Shown: piece after piece, positions 7,956 to 16,783 of the stretch
Layout of the letters: every line of letters begins with the position of its first letter
How positions within the stretch are numbered: position 1 is the stretch's first letter
Origin: Agromyces sp. LHK192
GTDB taxonomy: Bacteria; Actinomycetota; Actinomycetes; Actinomycetales; Microbacteriaceae
Direction of reading: 5' to 3'
Length of the DNA: 64,000 nucleotides
NCBI RefSeq assembly: GCF_004006235.1
Contig: NZ_CP034753.1
Span: 2,542,001 to 2,606,000, forward strand
The notes under the pieces: model-generated
What the model saw: only the letters and a program-made list of their open reading frames with translations
Databases searched by the model: none
Told to the model about the DNA's origin: nothing
Program-made: the position numbers and the translations under genes

Positions 7956-8894
7956 TCAGAATCCGGCTTTGAGCACGAGATATCCGGGGAACAAGGCGAA
8001 CGCGACGGTCACCGGGAGGATCAGGAAGATCAGCGGGACGAGCATGGCGATCTCCTTGCGACCGGCGAGTTCGATGATGGTGCGCTTGGATTCCTCGCGG
8101 GCGTCGCCCGCCTGCGCCGACAACACCGCGGCGAGCGGCGCGCCGCGCTCGAGCGCCCCGAGCACTTGATCGAGCGCGCGCGACAGGGCCGGGTGCGCAA
8201 GACCGTCCCGCAGTTCGGTGAGCGCGGTCGCGAGCGGGACGCCGGTGCTCACGGCTGCCGCGACCTGCGCGAATTCAGCGGCGAGTTCGCCGGAACCGGC
8301 GCGTGCGACCCGCCGGATCGCCTCGAGGATCCCCTCCCCGGCGGTGAGGCTCAGCGTCAGGAACTCCAGCACGGTGGGAAGCTCCGCGGAGATCCTGGCC
8401 ATCCGTCGCTGCGCCTTGCGTTGCAGCCACCAGTCGAACGCCATTGCTCCGAGCGCAGCGGCCAGGACCGGCACGGTGAAGCGAACGACGGTCGGAAGTG
8501 CATGGAAGGACGGCGCGAACACGGCGAGGGCGGATCCCACGGCGAAGGCGACGCCCGCCGCCGCCAACTGCTCCGAACGCCAACGGTCCACCGAGGTGCT
8601 GGATCGTGCCTGACGGAGCCTCCGGGCGATCGTCGCGTCGCCGCCGAGCACCTGGCCGAGCACCTCGCGCAGCCTTCGCACGGCCGGCAGCACGAGCAGG
8701 CCGATCACGGGCGCCGGGTCGGATCGGCGTTGGAACATCGACTCGCGGGCGGCTTCCGAGATGTCCGCGATCGACGGCGCCACGCGCTCCATGAGCCGGG
8801 GACGCCCGATGCGCGGCGTCGCAGCCACCAGGAGCCAGAGACCGAGACCGAGGAGCGCGCCCACCGCGATCGCGAGCGTCGTCGGCGCGTTCAC
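7956..8894 (-). CDS. tadC: TadC-like type II secretion F domain protein
   Basis: 312 residues. N-terminal TM, then a cytosolic stretch with DATIARRLRQARSS, two TM helices around residues 115-155, and the T2SSF domain (ISAELPTVLEFLTLSLTAGEG, LRDGLAHPALSRALDQVLGALERGAPLA in pieces) ending in a C-terminal TM (LVPLIFLILPVTVAFALFPG). It forms the inner-membrane platform of the Tad pilus with TadB. The GTG start overlaps the tadB stop (GTGA); the upstream extension of this frame is an artefact antisense to nothing real. Confidence 0.85.
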   Translation of the reverse strand: MNAPTTLAIAVGALLGLGLWLLVAATPRIGRPRLMERVAPSIADISEAARESMFQRRSDPAPVIGLLVLPAVRRLREVLGQVLGGDATIARRLRQARSSTSVDRWRSEQLAAAGVAFAVGSALAVFAPSFHALPTVVRFTVPVLAAALGAMAFDWWLQRKAQRRMARISAELPTVLEFLTLSLTAGEGILEAIRRVARAGSGELAAEFAQVAAAVSTGVPLATALTELRDGLAHPALSRALDQVLGALERGAPLAAVLSAQAGDAREESKRTIIELAGRKEIAMLVPLIFLILPVTVAFALFPGYLVLKAGF

Positions 8895-9766
8895 GCGAAC
8901 CACCGCCGTTCCTCGGGTATGCGCCCCAGGGCGATCATCGCGCGGTAGGCGACCACCGTGAGTCCGAGTCCCACCAGCAGGAGTGCGGTGCCGATCGGCG
9001 TGCCATAGGCCTCGATCGTCTGCGGCTTCGTGGCGAGCACGAGCAGCAGCACCCACGGGGCGGCGACACCGAGACGGGCGGCGTTGCGGATCCACGACTG
9101 TCGGGCGCGCACCTCGGCGCGGAGCGCGGCATCCTCGCGGAGGTATCCCGACAGTCCGCGCAGCACGTGCGTGATCTCGCTGCCGCCGACTTCGCGAGCC
9201 ATCCGCAGCGTCTCGAGGATTCGATCGGCGACCGGATCGGCCAACCGGTTCTTCAGCCGATCGATCGCCGGCCCGAACGCACCGGTCCGGCGATACTCCG
9301 CCTCGAACGCGGCGAACGGTTCTCGGGTCGCCGCCGGTCCGAGCGAGCCGAGTGCACCGATCGCATCGGGAAGCGACATGCCCGAGCGCACCGCGGCGAC
9401 GAGATGGTCGACGACCTCCGGCCACGCCGCGCGATTGCTCGCGCGTCGACGGGTCGCTCGAGCTCGCACCGTGAACGGGACGAGCATGACGCCGAGGATC
9501 CCGGCGACCGCCGTGAGCACCGGCAGCGCGAGGACCGCGTGGACGACGGCTGCGATGACCGCACCGAGCACGAGCATCACGACCAGGATCGCACCGTGCG
9601 GAACCGATCCGAGGCCGGCCAGGTTGAGGTCGTCCCGCAGTCGCGCCGACGCCGAACGCGTGCCGGACTCGCCGGAGGCGGACCTGCCGCGAGCGGCCGG
9701 CCACAACAGCGGGGAGATCGCGAGCAGCACGCCGATACCGAGCAGTGCTCCCAGCGCCGCGCTCAT
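8891..9766 (-). CDS. tadB: TadB-like type II secretion F domain protein
   Basis: 291 residues: an N-terminal TM, a charged loop, two TMs around residues 60-100, the T2SSF domain (WPEVVDHLVAAVRSGMSLPD, FAAFEAEYRRTGAFGPAIDR) and two C-terminal TMs. Platform partner of TadC. ATG overlaps the tadA stop, and the stop overlaps tadC, so the three are one coupled unit. Confidence 0.87.
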   Translation of the reverse strand: MSAALGALLGIGVLLAISPLLWPAARGRSASGESGTRSASARLRDDLNLAGLGSVPHGAILVVMLVLGAVIAAVVHAVLALPVLTAVAGILGVMLVPFTVRARATRRRASNRAAWPEVVDHLVAAVRSGMSLPDAIGALGSLGPAATREPFAAFEAEYRRTGAFGPAIDRLKNRLADPVADRILETLRMAREVGGSEITHVLRGLSGYLREDAALRAEVRARQSWIRNAARLGVAAPWVLLLVLATKPQTIEAYGTPIGTALLLVGLGLTVVAYRAMIALGRIPEERRWFA

Positions 9767-11034
9767 GCGGCGAGGACGATCTCGGGGTCGAACCCCGCAC
9801 CGGTGAGCTTCTGCAGTCGCGCCGGCCGAGCCCCGGTGACGCTGAGTGCGCCGTCACGACGCTCGAACACGGCGATCGCCTCGACGGCGCCGTCGACCAC
9901 CTGCCCGGTCGTCATGGCGATCTCCTCGACCCGACGCATGCCCCGGCGATCGATCGAGAGGTGCACGACGAGGTCGATGCAGCTCGCGACCGTCGGCACG
10001 ACGAACCCCGAATCGATGTTGCGCCCCGCGAGCAGCGGCAGGGTGCAGAGCTTCACGAGCGCGTCGCGCGCCGTGTTGGCATGGATCGTGCACATGCCCG
10101 GCAAGCCCGAGTTCAATGCGATCAGCAGGTCGAGGCTCTCCGCCTCGCGGACTTCGCCGACGAGCAGTCGATCGGGTCGCATGCGCAGGGATTCCTTGAT
10201 GAGCCGGCGCAGGGTGATCTCTCCGCTGCCCTCGAGGCTCGGCTGCCGGCACTGCATCTGCACGACGTCCCGCACGTCGAGGTCGAGTTCGAACGTCTCC
10301 TCGACGGTGACGACGCGTTCGCCGGTGCGGGCGTTCGACATGAGGGCGTTGAGCATCGTCGTCTTGCCGGTGTGCGTTCCGCCGGAGACGAGCACGTTGG
10401 CCCCGGCGAGCACGTTCATGCGCAGGAACTCGGCGGCCTCGCGGGTCAGCGCGCCGAGTTCGACGAGCTGCGGCAGGGTGCGGATGCTCCGCTGGAACCG
10501 ACGGATGTTCACCGACCAGTGCGCGCGCGTGACGTCGGGGATCACCACGTGGAGCCGCGAGCCGTCGGGCAGCGAGGCATCGACGAACGGCGAGCTGAGG
10601 TCGACCCGGCGGCCCGAGTGCTGCAGCATCCGCTCGACCAGCTCCCGGATCTCCTGGTCGCCGAGCACGACGTTCGTGAGCTCGGCGACGCCGTTGCGGG
10701 CGACGAAGACGCGCGTCGGCCCGTTGATCCAGATCTCCTCGACACTCGCATCGTCGAAGAACGGTTGCAGCGGCCCGTAGCCGGTGAGTTCGGCGACCAC
10801 GTCGCGTTCGGTTCCGAGCTCGTCGTGGAGTCCGTCGTGCGCGCCGCCGAGGGCGAGTTCGTTGTACCGGCGCACTTCGTCGCGGGCGTAGCGGGCGGCG
10901 AGCGACTCGTCGCGGGTGAGGTCGACGCCGTCCCGCAGGACCCTGGTGCGCACGCGCTCGGCGATGCTGCGGACGGGATCGGACATGCGCTCCATCTTGG
11001 AGAGCACCTGCTCGCGGGCCGCCGAATTATCCAC
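9763..11034 (-). CDS. tadA: TadA/CpaF secretion ATPase
   Basis: About 423 residues. This type II/IV secretion ATPase energises pilus assembly at the inner membrane. The N-terminal domain has GYGPLQPFFDDASVEEIWIN and the RLHVVIPDVTRAHWSVNIR region. The Walker A is GGTHTGKTT, followed by VVTVEETFELDL (Asp box/Walker B-like), MRPDRLLVGEVRE and the His box GMCTIHANTARDAL. GTG 11034 is chosen since the patatin gene ends at 11048; ATG 10983 downstream is an alternative. No TadZ/Ssd-like MinD ATPase precedes it, unlike many actinobacterial tad loci. Confidence 0.9.
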   Translation of the reverse strand: MDNSAAREQVLSKMERMSDPVRSIAERVRTRVLRDGVDLTRDESLAARYARDEVRRYNELALGGAHDGLHDELGTERDVVAELTGYGPLQPFFDDASVEEIWINGPTRVFVARNGVAELTNVVLGDQEIRELVERMLQHSGRRVDLSSPFVDASLPDGSRLHVVIPDVTRAHWSVNIRRFQRSIRTLPQLVELGALTREAAEFLRMNVLAGANVLVSGGTHTGKTTMLNALMSNARTGERVVTVEETFELDLDVRDVVQMQCRQPSLEGSGEITLRRLIKESLRMRPDRLLVGEVREAESLDLLIALNSGLPGMCTIHANTARDALVKLCTLPLLAGRNIDSGFVVPTVASCIDLVVHLSIDRRGMRRVEEIAMTTGQVVDGAVEAIAVFERRDGALSVTGARPARLQKLTGAGFDPEIVLAA

Positions 11035-11047
11035 AGCCGCGGCCGGG

Positions 11048-11833
11048 CTACGCCGGAGCGGTCGCCTCCGCGCGATCGGACCTGGCCGGCTGCCCCGCGA
11101 CCCACGCTGCGGCGTCGAGCGCGGCTGCCGCGGCACGGCGACCCTCGGCGATGAGCCGGGGCGCGTCGGCCATCGTCCACTGCGCCATGCGCTCCATCTC
11201 CGGCTGGATGAGCACGACCGACGGGTCGCGTTCGAGGTCGGCGGTGGCGCGCGTGGTGCGCATCATGCGCACGTTCTCCCACTTCGCGTGCAGTCGCACG
11301 ACGATGACCCGCGATGCCCCGAGCGCGCGGGTCGCGACCACCGGGACGTTGTCGAGCATGCCGCCGTCGGCGAGCCACGCCCCGTCGCGTCGAACCGGCG
11401 GGAGAATTCCCGGCACGGCGATGGTCGAGCGCAGCGCCACGCTGAGCGGACCCGAGTCGATCGCGACCGTGCGGCGCGTCCTCAGGTCGGTCGCGACCGC
11501 GGCGAATCGGCGCGGCAGCGTCTCGATCAGCGGATCCGCACCGAACACCCGGTGCACGGCTTCGTCGAGTGCGCGCGCGTCGAGCAGGCCGAGCCTCGGG
11601 GCGAACGACCATCGCGCGATGTCACGCCACCGGAACGCACGCGTCGCCCGCTCGATGCCCGAGACGTCGAATCCGGCCGCATAGGCTGCCGCAACCAGGG
11701 CGCCCGAGCTCGTGCCCGCCGTGATCCCGGGGCGGATGCCCCGTTCGGCGAGTTCCTGCAGCACGCCGACGTGGGCGGCGCCGAAGGCGGCCCCGCCGCT
11801 CAGCGTGAGGCCCAGGGTGGGGTCGTCGGTCAT
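11048..11833 (-). CDS. Patatin-like phospholipase
   Basis: 261 residues. Patatin/RssA-type acyl hydrolase: LTLSGGAAFGAAH is the oxyanion loop (a variant of GGGxxG), GTSSG (residues 40-44) holds the nucleophilic Ser42, and DGG in WLADGGMLDNVPV supplies the catalytic Asp. The family hydrolyses membrane lipids. The start at ATG 11833 puts the oxyanion loop at residue 12 as in family members. It ends 13 nt before tadA on the same strand, so the two are probably cotranscribed, which is unusual. Confidence 0.88.
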   Translation of the reverse strand: MTDDPTLGLTLSGGAAFGAAHVGVLQELAERGIRPGITAGTSSGALVAAAYAAGFDVSGIERATRAFRWRDIARWSFAPRLGLLDARALDEAVHRVFGADPLIETLPRRFAAVATDLRTRRTVAIDSGPLSVALRSTIAVPGILPPVRRDGAWLADGGMLDNVPVVATRALGASRVIVVRLHAKWENVRMMRTTRATADLERDPSVVLIQPEMERMAQWTMADAPRLIAEGRRAAAAALDAAAWVAGQPARSDRAEATAPA

Positions 11834-11951
11834 CGCACGCTCCGGGTGGGGGTCAGGTCGTCGAGAACCTATCGCGGCGGGATGACGCGGTGCTGAGCAC
11901 GAGCGGTGAGAACGCTGAACGACGCGCATGGCGGGCCGACTCGGCATCCGC

Positions 11952-11957
11952 TAGATT
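11952..11957 (+). promoter_or_regulatory. Possible -10 element for serine hydrolase gene
   Basis: TAGATT in the patatin/serine hydrolase divergent region, about 87 nt before the ATG at 12045. No convincing -35 element is visible. Confidence 0.3.
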
Positions 11958-12044
11958 CCACTCACCTCGGCCGGCGGCTCCGCCGGGGTCGATCAACCCG
12001 AACTGGTCGCCGGTGCCGTGCTCCACGCCGTCGAGGGGGTTCGC

Positions 12045-13409
12045 ATGGGCGGTCGACGAACGCGCGCGCACCGGTTCACGACACGTGCGGCGACGCTCGC
12101 CGCCATGGGCCTCGTCGCCCTCACGTTGACCGCCTGCATCGGCGGCGCGGCATCCGACGAGCGCCCTGCCCCCACCGCGACGCACGCGCCGGTCGACGGC
12201 TCGGCCGCGGCCTGCGTCGCCGATCCCGAGGCCGTCGCCGGTCAGGACGACACGCAGGAGGGGCATCCGGTCGACGACGACCTCGCCGCCCGGTACGACG
12301 ACGCGGCGAGCGCGGTGTTCCACCAGGTCGCCGAGGTCGCGCCCGGCGCGATCGTCGGCGTCCGAGGGCCGGACGGCACCTTCACCGCCGCGTACGGCAC
12401 GGCCGACCTCGCGACCGGCGCGGCCGCCGAGACCGACCAGCACGTGCGCATCGCGTCGGTCACCAAGTCGTTCGTCGGCACCGTGGTGCTGCGATTGGCC
12501 GACGAGGGGCGGCTCTCGCTCGACGACCCGATCGACGACTACGTGCCCGACGTGCCCAACGGATCGCGCATCACCCTGCGCGAACTCATCACGATGCGCA
12601 GCGGGCTCGGCAACTACTCCGACGACGAGCAGTGGGGCCTCGAGATGCTCGCCGACCCCGAAGCCGAATGGAGCCCCGACCGGCTGCTCGAGTACGCGTG
12701 GTCGATGCCGACGTCGTTCCCGCCCGGCACGAACATGGAGTACTCGAACACGAACTTCATCCTCCTCGGCCTCGTCGTCGAACAGGTGACCGGCGAGCGG
12801 CTGACCGACGTGATCCGAGCCGAGGTGCTCGAACCGCTCGCACTCGCCGAGACGGCGTACCCGGCCGACAACACCCTTCCATCGCCGCGGATGCAGGGAT
12901 ACACCCTGCCCGCCGTCGTCACCCCGGCCGCCGGAGCCTCGCCCGAGTGGGTCGACGCGACCGACTGGAGCCCGAGTTCGGCCGGCGCAGCCGGCGCGAT
13001 GACCAGCGACCTCGACGACCTGCTCGCCTGGGGCAGGGCGCTCGCCACCGGGCAGGGCGTGCTCGAGGCATCCGCCCAGGTCGAACGCCTCGAGTCGTTC
13101 GCGACCTCGACGCTCGGGCCGCGCGAGTTCTACGGACAGGCGCTGGTGTGCCGCGACGGTTGGATCGGCCACCACGGCAACATCCCCGGATACAACACCG
13201 TCGTGCGGTACCACCCCGCGATCGACACCACGATCGTCGTCGTCGCGTCGGGCCTCAGCGGCACGGCGACGCCGCCGCGCGTGCTCGTGATCGAGGAGTA
13301 CGCGTCGGCGCTGGCCGACGTCGCCGGGCAGCCGTTCACCGCCACCGTGGTGCCGCCCGAGGCGCAGGTGCAGGGGCTCGTGCCGGTCATGCCGCCCGGC
13401 GGGTTCTGA
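12045..13409 (+). CDS. Beta-lactamase family serine hydrolase lipoprotein
   Basis: 454 residues. Signal with an Arg-rich start, then LVALTLTACIGG whose lipobox (TAC) predicts a lipid anchor. The class C beta-lactamase/DD-peptidase fold shows ASVTKSF (SxxK nucleophile), EYSNTNF (YxN) and GHHGNIPGY (HxG, third motif). The role is likely D,D-peptidase or esterase at the cell surface; true beta-lactamase activity is not implied. ATG 12045 is chosen because GAGGGGG lies 6 nt upstream; a 27-nt longer start lacks this. It is divergent from the patatin gene. Confidence 0.88.
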   Translation: MGGRRTRAHRFTTRAATLAAMGLVALTLTACIGGAASDERPAPTATHAPVDGSAAACVADPEAVAGQDDTQEGHPVDDDLAARYDDAASAVFHQVAEVAPGAIVGVRGPDGTFTAAYGTADLATGAAAETDQHVRIASVTKSFVGTVVLRLADEGRLSLDDPIDDYVPDVPNGSRITLRELITMRSGLGNYSDDEQWGLEMLADPEAEWSPDRLLEYAWSMPTSFPPGTNMEYSNTNFILLGLVVEQVTGERLTDVIRAEVLEPLALAETAYPADNTLPSPRMQGYTLPAVVTPAAGASPEWVDATDWSPSSAGAAGAMTSDLDDLLAWGRALATGQGVLEASAQVERLESFATSTLGPREFYGQALVCRDGWIGHHGNIPGYNTVVRYHPAIDTTIVVVASGLSGTATPPRVLVIEEYASALADVAGQPFTATVVPPEAQVQGLVPVMPPGGF

Positions 13410-13424
13410 GGCCCGTGCCGCCGG

Positions 13425-14288
13425 CTACGCCAGGTTCGTCACCGCCCACCCCTCGAGCGTCGTCGGGGTGGTCGTCACGTACGAGCGCGGGATCTCGGGC
13501 TCGACGATCTCGCGGGTCCCAGCGGTCATGCCCACGATCGCCTCGACGTTCGCCTCGGGCAGGCCGAAGCCGAGCAGCTGCGCGCGCACGTCGTCATCGG
13601 TGAGCTGCTGCGGCTCGACCGGGTGCCCGAGCACGGCCGACAGTCGCTCGGCGACCTGCCGCCACGACAGGTCCTCGGGGCCGTGCACGCCCTGCACGTG
13701 CCGGCCGCGCCACGACGTCGAGAGCAGCCGCGCGGCCGCGACCGCGGCGATGTCGGCCGGCGCGACCCAGGGCATCGGGCGGTCGAGGTCCATCGCCGTC
13801 GCGAGCGTGCCCGCGCCGATCGAGTCGAGGTCCATCAGCAGGTTCGTGAAGAAGTAGCCGCAGCGCAGGTGGGTGACCGAGGCATCCGTGGCGTCGAGTG
13901 CGACCTCGGTCGCGGCGAGTCCGTCGATCTCGCCGACGCCGTGCCGCTGCTCGGCACCGCCGCTCGACTGGAACACCACGCGATCGATGCCGTTCGCCCG
14001 CACTGCCGTGGCGAGATGGCCCGCCGCCTCAGCGTGCGCCTCGATCGGGTCGCGTTCGGCCGCGGTCGGGCTCACCCAGTACAGCGCGTCGAGTCCGCGC
14101 GTCGCCTCGACGACGGATGCCTCGTCCCACGCATCCATCCGGACCACGTCGACGTGCTCGGCCGCCGCGGCTTCGAGCTTCTCCGGATCGTGCGCGAGCG
14201 CCCGCGCGCGCTCACCCGCCTGCGCGAGCAGTCGCAGCACGTGGGATCCGACATGGCCGTAGGGCGTCGCCACTCCGATGGTCATCAT
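13425..14288 (-). CDS. NmrA-like NAD(P)-binding protein
   Basis: 287 residues. An atypical SDR of the NmrA/NAD(P)H azoreductase type: glycine-rich IGVATPYGHVGSHVLRLL (GxxGxxG variant with Pro), ARALAHDPEKLEAA after beta2, LDALYWVSPTA, and DRVVFQSSGGAEQ. The catalytic Tyr-x3-Lys of classical SDRs is absent, as in NmrA proteins, which act as redox sensors or NADPH-quinone reductases. Two consecutive ATG codons begin the gene, preceded by GAGAGGAG. It ends 15 nt from the convergent serine hydrolase gene. Confidence 0.85.
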   Translation of the reverse strand: MMTIGVATPYGHVGSHVLRLLAQAGERARALAHDPEKLEAAAAEHVDVVRMDAWDEASVVEATRGLDALYWVSPTAAERDPIEAHAEAAGHLATAVRANGIDRVVFQSSGGAEQRHGVGEIDGLAATEVALDATDASVTHLRCGYFFTNLLMDLDSIGAGTLATAMDLDRPMPWVAPADIAAVAAARLLSTSWRGRHVQGVHGPEDLSWRQVAERLSAVLGHPVEPQQLTDDDVRAQLLGFGLPEANVEAIVGMTAGTREIVEPEIPRSYVTTTPTTLEGWAVTNLA

Positions 14289-14392
14289 GGCTCCTCTCCA
14301 TCGAGATCGTTCGGACCCCTTCGACGCTAATCCGCCCCACCGACGCCGCCGCAGGTCCTGTGGAGATCAGCGGATGCCCCGCCGACCGGCAG

Positions 14393-14398
14393 TACACT
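14393..14398 (+). promoter_or_regulatory. Possible -10 element for acyltransferase gene
   Basis: TACACT, 55 nt before the acyltransferase ATG, in the divergent gap with the NmrA gene. Confidence 0.35.
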
Positions 14399-14452
14399 CG
14401 TGGGGCCTGTTCCACCGGCCGCAGGCGCCGCCGCGGCCCCATCCGGAGTCCC

Positions 14453-15733
14453 ATGACCCAGCAGAACCGCACCGACCCGCGCGCCGCGAAGCTCGCCCGC
14501 CGCGACCTCGTCGTCGACCTCGCCCGGGTCTGGTGCATCCTGCTCGTGGTCGTCGTCCACCTGCTCATGATCGGCGTCGGGCTCGACGCGTCCGGCGCCG
14601 TCGTCGTGTCCCGGCCGCTCGAGGCGCAGCCGTGGTTCGCCGCGGCGACCTGGTTCGGCCAGGTCATGCCCCTGTTCTTCGCACTCGGCGGGTTCACCGC
14701 GATCACCGCGTGGAAGAGCCTGCGCAAGCGAGGCGGCGACGCGTGGGACTTCGTGCGCGGCCGCACCCTGCGCCTCGCCGCTCCGGCGCTGCCGCTGTTC
14801 GTGTTCTTCACGCTCGCGATCGGCGGCGCGACGCTCGCCGGCGTCGACCGCGAACTTGTCGACACGGTCGCCACCGGAGCCGGCACCCCGCTGTGGTTCC
14901 TCGCGGCCTACCTGCTCGCACAGAGCCTCACGCCCGTGCTCGCGCACCTGCACGAGCGGTCGCGCTGGCTGACCCTCGCCGGGCTCGCGCTCGGCGCGGT
15001 CGCCGTCGACGCCGCCCGCATCGTCACCGGCATCGACGAGATCGGACTCGTCAACCTCGTCTTCGTCTGGGCGTTCGTGCAGCAGCTCGGGTTCTGGTAC
15101 GCCGACGGCTGGTTCCGCCGCCGCACGGCACCTCAACTGGTCGCGATCGCCGCAGTCGCCTATCTGCTGGTCTGGCTCGTCGTCGACGCCGGCTGGTACT
15201 CGCCCGACATGCTCGTGAACCTGAACCCGCCGACGGTGCCGCTCGCCCTGCTCGGCATCGCGCAGATCGCCCTGCTCACGCTCGTCGCGCAGCCGCTCAT
15301 GGCGCTCATGCGCGTGCGGGCGATGCAGGCGATCGTGTTCACCGTCGGCTCCCGGGCCATGACGATCTACCTCTGGCACCTGCCCGTCATCATCGCCGTC
15401 GCCGGACTCACCCTGCTGATCCCGAGCGCCGCCCCCGAACCCGCGAGCCCCGCCTGGTGGTGGAGCCGCCCCGTCGTGTTCGTCGCCGTGCTGGCCGCCG
15501 TATGGGCGATCTCGCTGCCGCTCGCACGGTTCGAGCAGGTCTCGGTCGCGATCCCCGAGGGTCGGCGTCGCCCGAGCGCAGGCGCGGTCGTCGCGGCTGC
15601 CGCCGCGGCGTTCGTCCCGGCATTCCTGGTGCTGCAGTTCGGACTCGACCTCGTGCTCGCCTTCGTCGGCGTCGTGCTGTTCGCCGCGGCGCTCGCGCTC
15701 GACCGGGCACGCGCTGCCCGCACCGCGGCCTGA
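14453..15733 (+). CDS. Acyltransferase 3 family membrane protein
   Basis: 426 residues, about ten TM helices. The signature of membrane-bound O-acyltransferases (Acyl_transf_3) is visible: RDLVVDLARVWCILLVVVVH near the N-terminus with the conserved His, PLFFALGGFTAITAW, and RGRTLRLAAPALPLF. Such enzymes acetylate or succinylate surface glycans, lipids or antibiotics. ATG 14453 is chosen as the first residue of the MTQQNRTDPRAAKLARRD cytosolic leader; the longer open frame upstream is antisense to the NmrA gene. Substrate unknown. Confidence 0.85.
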   Translation: MTQQNRTDPRAAKLARRDLVVDLARVWCILLVVVVHLLMIGVGLDASGAVVVSRPLEAQPWFAAATWFGQVMPLFFALGGFTAITAWKSLRKRGGDAWDFVRGRTLRLAAPALPLFVFFTLAIGGATLAGVDRELVDTVATGAGTPLWFLAAYLLAQSLTPVLAHLHERSRWLTLAGLALGAVAVDAARIVTGIDEIGLVNLVFVWAFVQQLGFWYADGWFRRRTAPQLVAIAAVAYLLVWLVVDAGWYSPDMLVNLNPPTVPLALLGIAQIALLTLVAQPLMALMRVRAMQAIVFTVGSRAMTIYLWHLPVIIAVAGLTLLIPSAAPEPASPAWWWSRPVVFVAVLAAVWAISLPLARFEQVSVAIPEGRRRPSAGAVVAAAAAAFVPAFLVLQFGLDLVLAFVGVVLFAAALALDRARAARTAA

Positions 15734-15781
15734 CCCGCCGTCACGGCAACCCGCCGAACCGGCAGCCCGGCGCCCGCCGCC

Positions 15782-15787
15782 TAGACT
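15782..15787 (+). promoter_or_regulatory. -10 element of tRNA-Leu
   Basis: TAGACT, 12 nt before the first base of the tRNA. Confidence 0.5.
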
Positions 15788-15799
15788 GAACGGGCACTC

Positions 15800-15881
15800 G
15801 CGGGAGTGGTGAAATCGGCAGACACGCAGGATTTAGGTTCCTGTGCCTTCGGGCGTGAGGGTTCAAGTCCCTCCTTCCGCA
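15800..15881 (+). tRNA. tRNA-Leu (anticodon UAG)
   Basis: 82 nt with a full cloverleaf. Acceptor GCGGGAG pairs with CTTCCGC (one G-U). The anticodon stem CAGGA/TCCTG encloses TTTAGGT, giving anticodon TAG. A long variable arm (GTGCCTTCGGGCGT) is typical of class II tRNA-Leu. The T arm is GAGGG-TTCAAGT-CCCTC, and the discriminator is A. CCA is not encoded. No integration scar or phage gene lies at its 3' end. Confidence 0.95.
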
Positions 15882-15927
15882 CTGGATGCACCGACCGGAT
15901 GCCTCGGCCGGCGCCATTCCGATCACC

Positions 15928-16725
15928 ATGAACCCACGCAACGCCCACAGCTCCCCCACCATCCGACCGCCCCTGCTCGCCCTCATCGGCATCGGGCTCG
16001 CCGCGGGGTACCTCTCCGGACTCTTCGGCGTCGGCGGCGGCACCGTCGTCGTGCCGCTGCTGCTCCTGCTCGGCGTCGACCAGCGCGTCGCCGCAGGCAC
16101 GAGCGTGGCCGCGATCCTGCCGTCGGCCGTGGTGGGCGCGATCGGCTACTCGCTCACCGGCGACGTCGACTGGGTCGCCGGGCTGCTGCTCGCGATCGGG
16201 GTGGTCGGAGGTGCCCAGATCGGCACCTGGCTGCTCGCGCGCCTGCCCCGTGAACCGTTGTTCTGGTCGTTCGTGGCCTTCCTCGGCGTGGTCGTGGTCA
16301 GCCTGTGGATCGTCGTACCGCAGCGCGACGACGCGATCGCGCTCGACGTGCTCACCGGCGCACTGCTCATCGTCACGGGCGTCGTCACCGGCATCCTCTC
16401 GGGCCTGTTCGGCGTGGGCGGCGGCATCATCACGACACCCGTGCTCATGTTCTTCTTCGGGGCCAGCGACGTCGTCGCGAAGGGCACGTCGCTGCTCATG
16501 ATGGTGCCGGGTTCGATCTCGGCGACGATCGGCAACACCCGGCGACGCAACGTCGACCTGCGCGTCGCCGTGATCGTCGGCCTCTCGGCGTGCGCGGCGT
16601 CACCGCTCGGCGTGCTCACCTCGCACGCGCTGACGCCGTTCTGGTCGAACGCGGCGTTCTCGGTGTTCCTGACCGCGGTGGCGGTGCAGCTCGTCGTGAA
16701 GCACGTGCGGTCGCGGCGCGGCTGA
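15928..16725 (+). CDS. TSUP (TauE/SafE) family sulfite/anion exporter
   Basis: 265 residues with about eight TM helices in two repeats. Each repeat carries the family glycine motif: GYLSGLFGVGGGTVVVPLLL in the first and ILSGLFGVGGGIITTPVLMF in the second, plus AAGTSVAAILPSAVVGA and AKGTSLLMMVPGS. TSUP members export sulfite, sulfoacetate or other small organic acids. ATG 15928 is chosen because the upstream ATG at 15886 lies only 5 nt after the tRNA and adds an un-membrane-like tail. Substrate undetermined. Confidence 0.87.
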   Translation: MNPRNAHSSPTIRPPLLALIGIGLAAGYLSGLFGVGGGTVVVPLLLLLGVDQRVAAGTSVAAILPSAVVGAIGYSLTGDVDWVAGLLLAIGVVGGAQIGTWLLARLPREPLFWSFVAFLGVVVVSLWIVVPQRDDAIALDVLTGALLIVTGVVTGILSGLFGVGGGIITTPVLMFFFGASDVVAKGTSLLMMVPGSISATIGNTRRRNVDLRVAVIVGLSACAASPLGVLTSHALTPFWSNAAFSVFLTAVAVQLVVKHVRSRRG

Positions 16726-16783
16726 TCGCCGCTGAGCGCCGCGTATGCCGGTCGTCGGCCACCCGGGGCCGCGCCGCCGCGGC

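Noticed and set aside
8897..9857. Upstream extension of the tadC frame
   Set aside because: Lies over tadB, Arg/Pro-rich and without secondary-structure pattern; the GTG at 8894 couples to the tadB stop.
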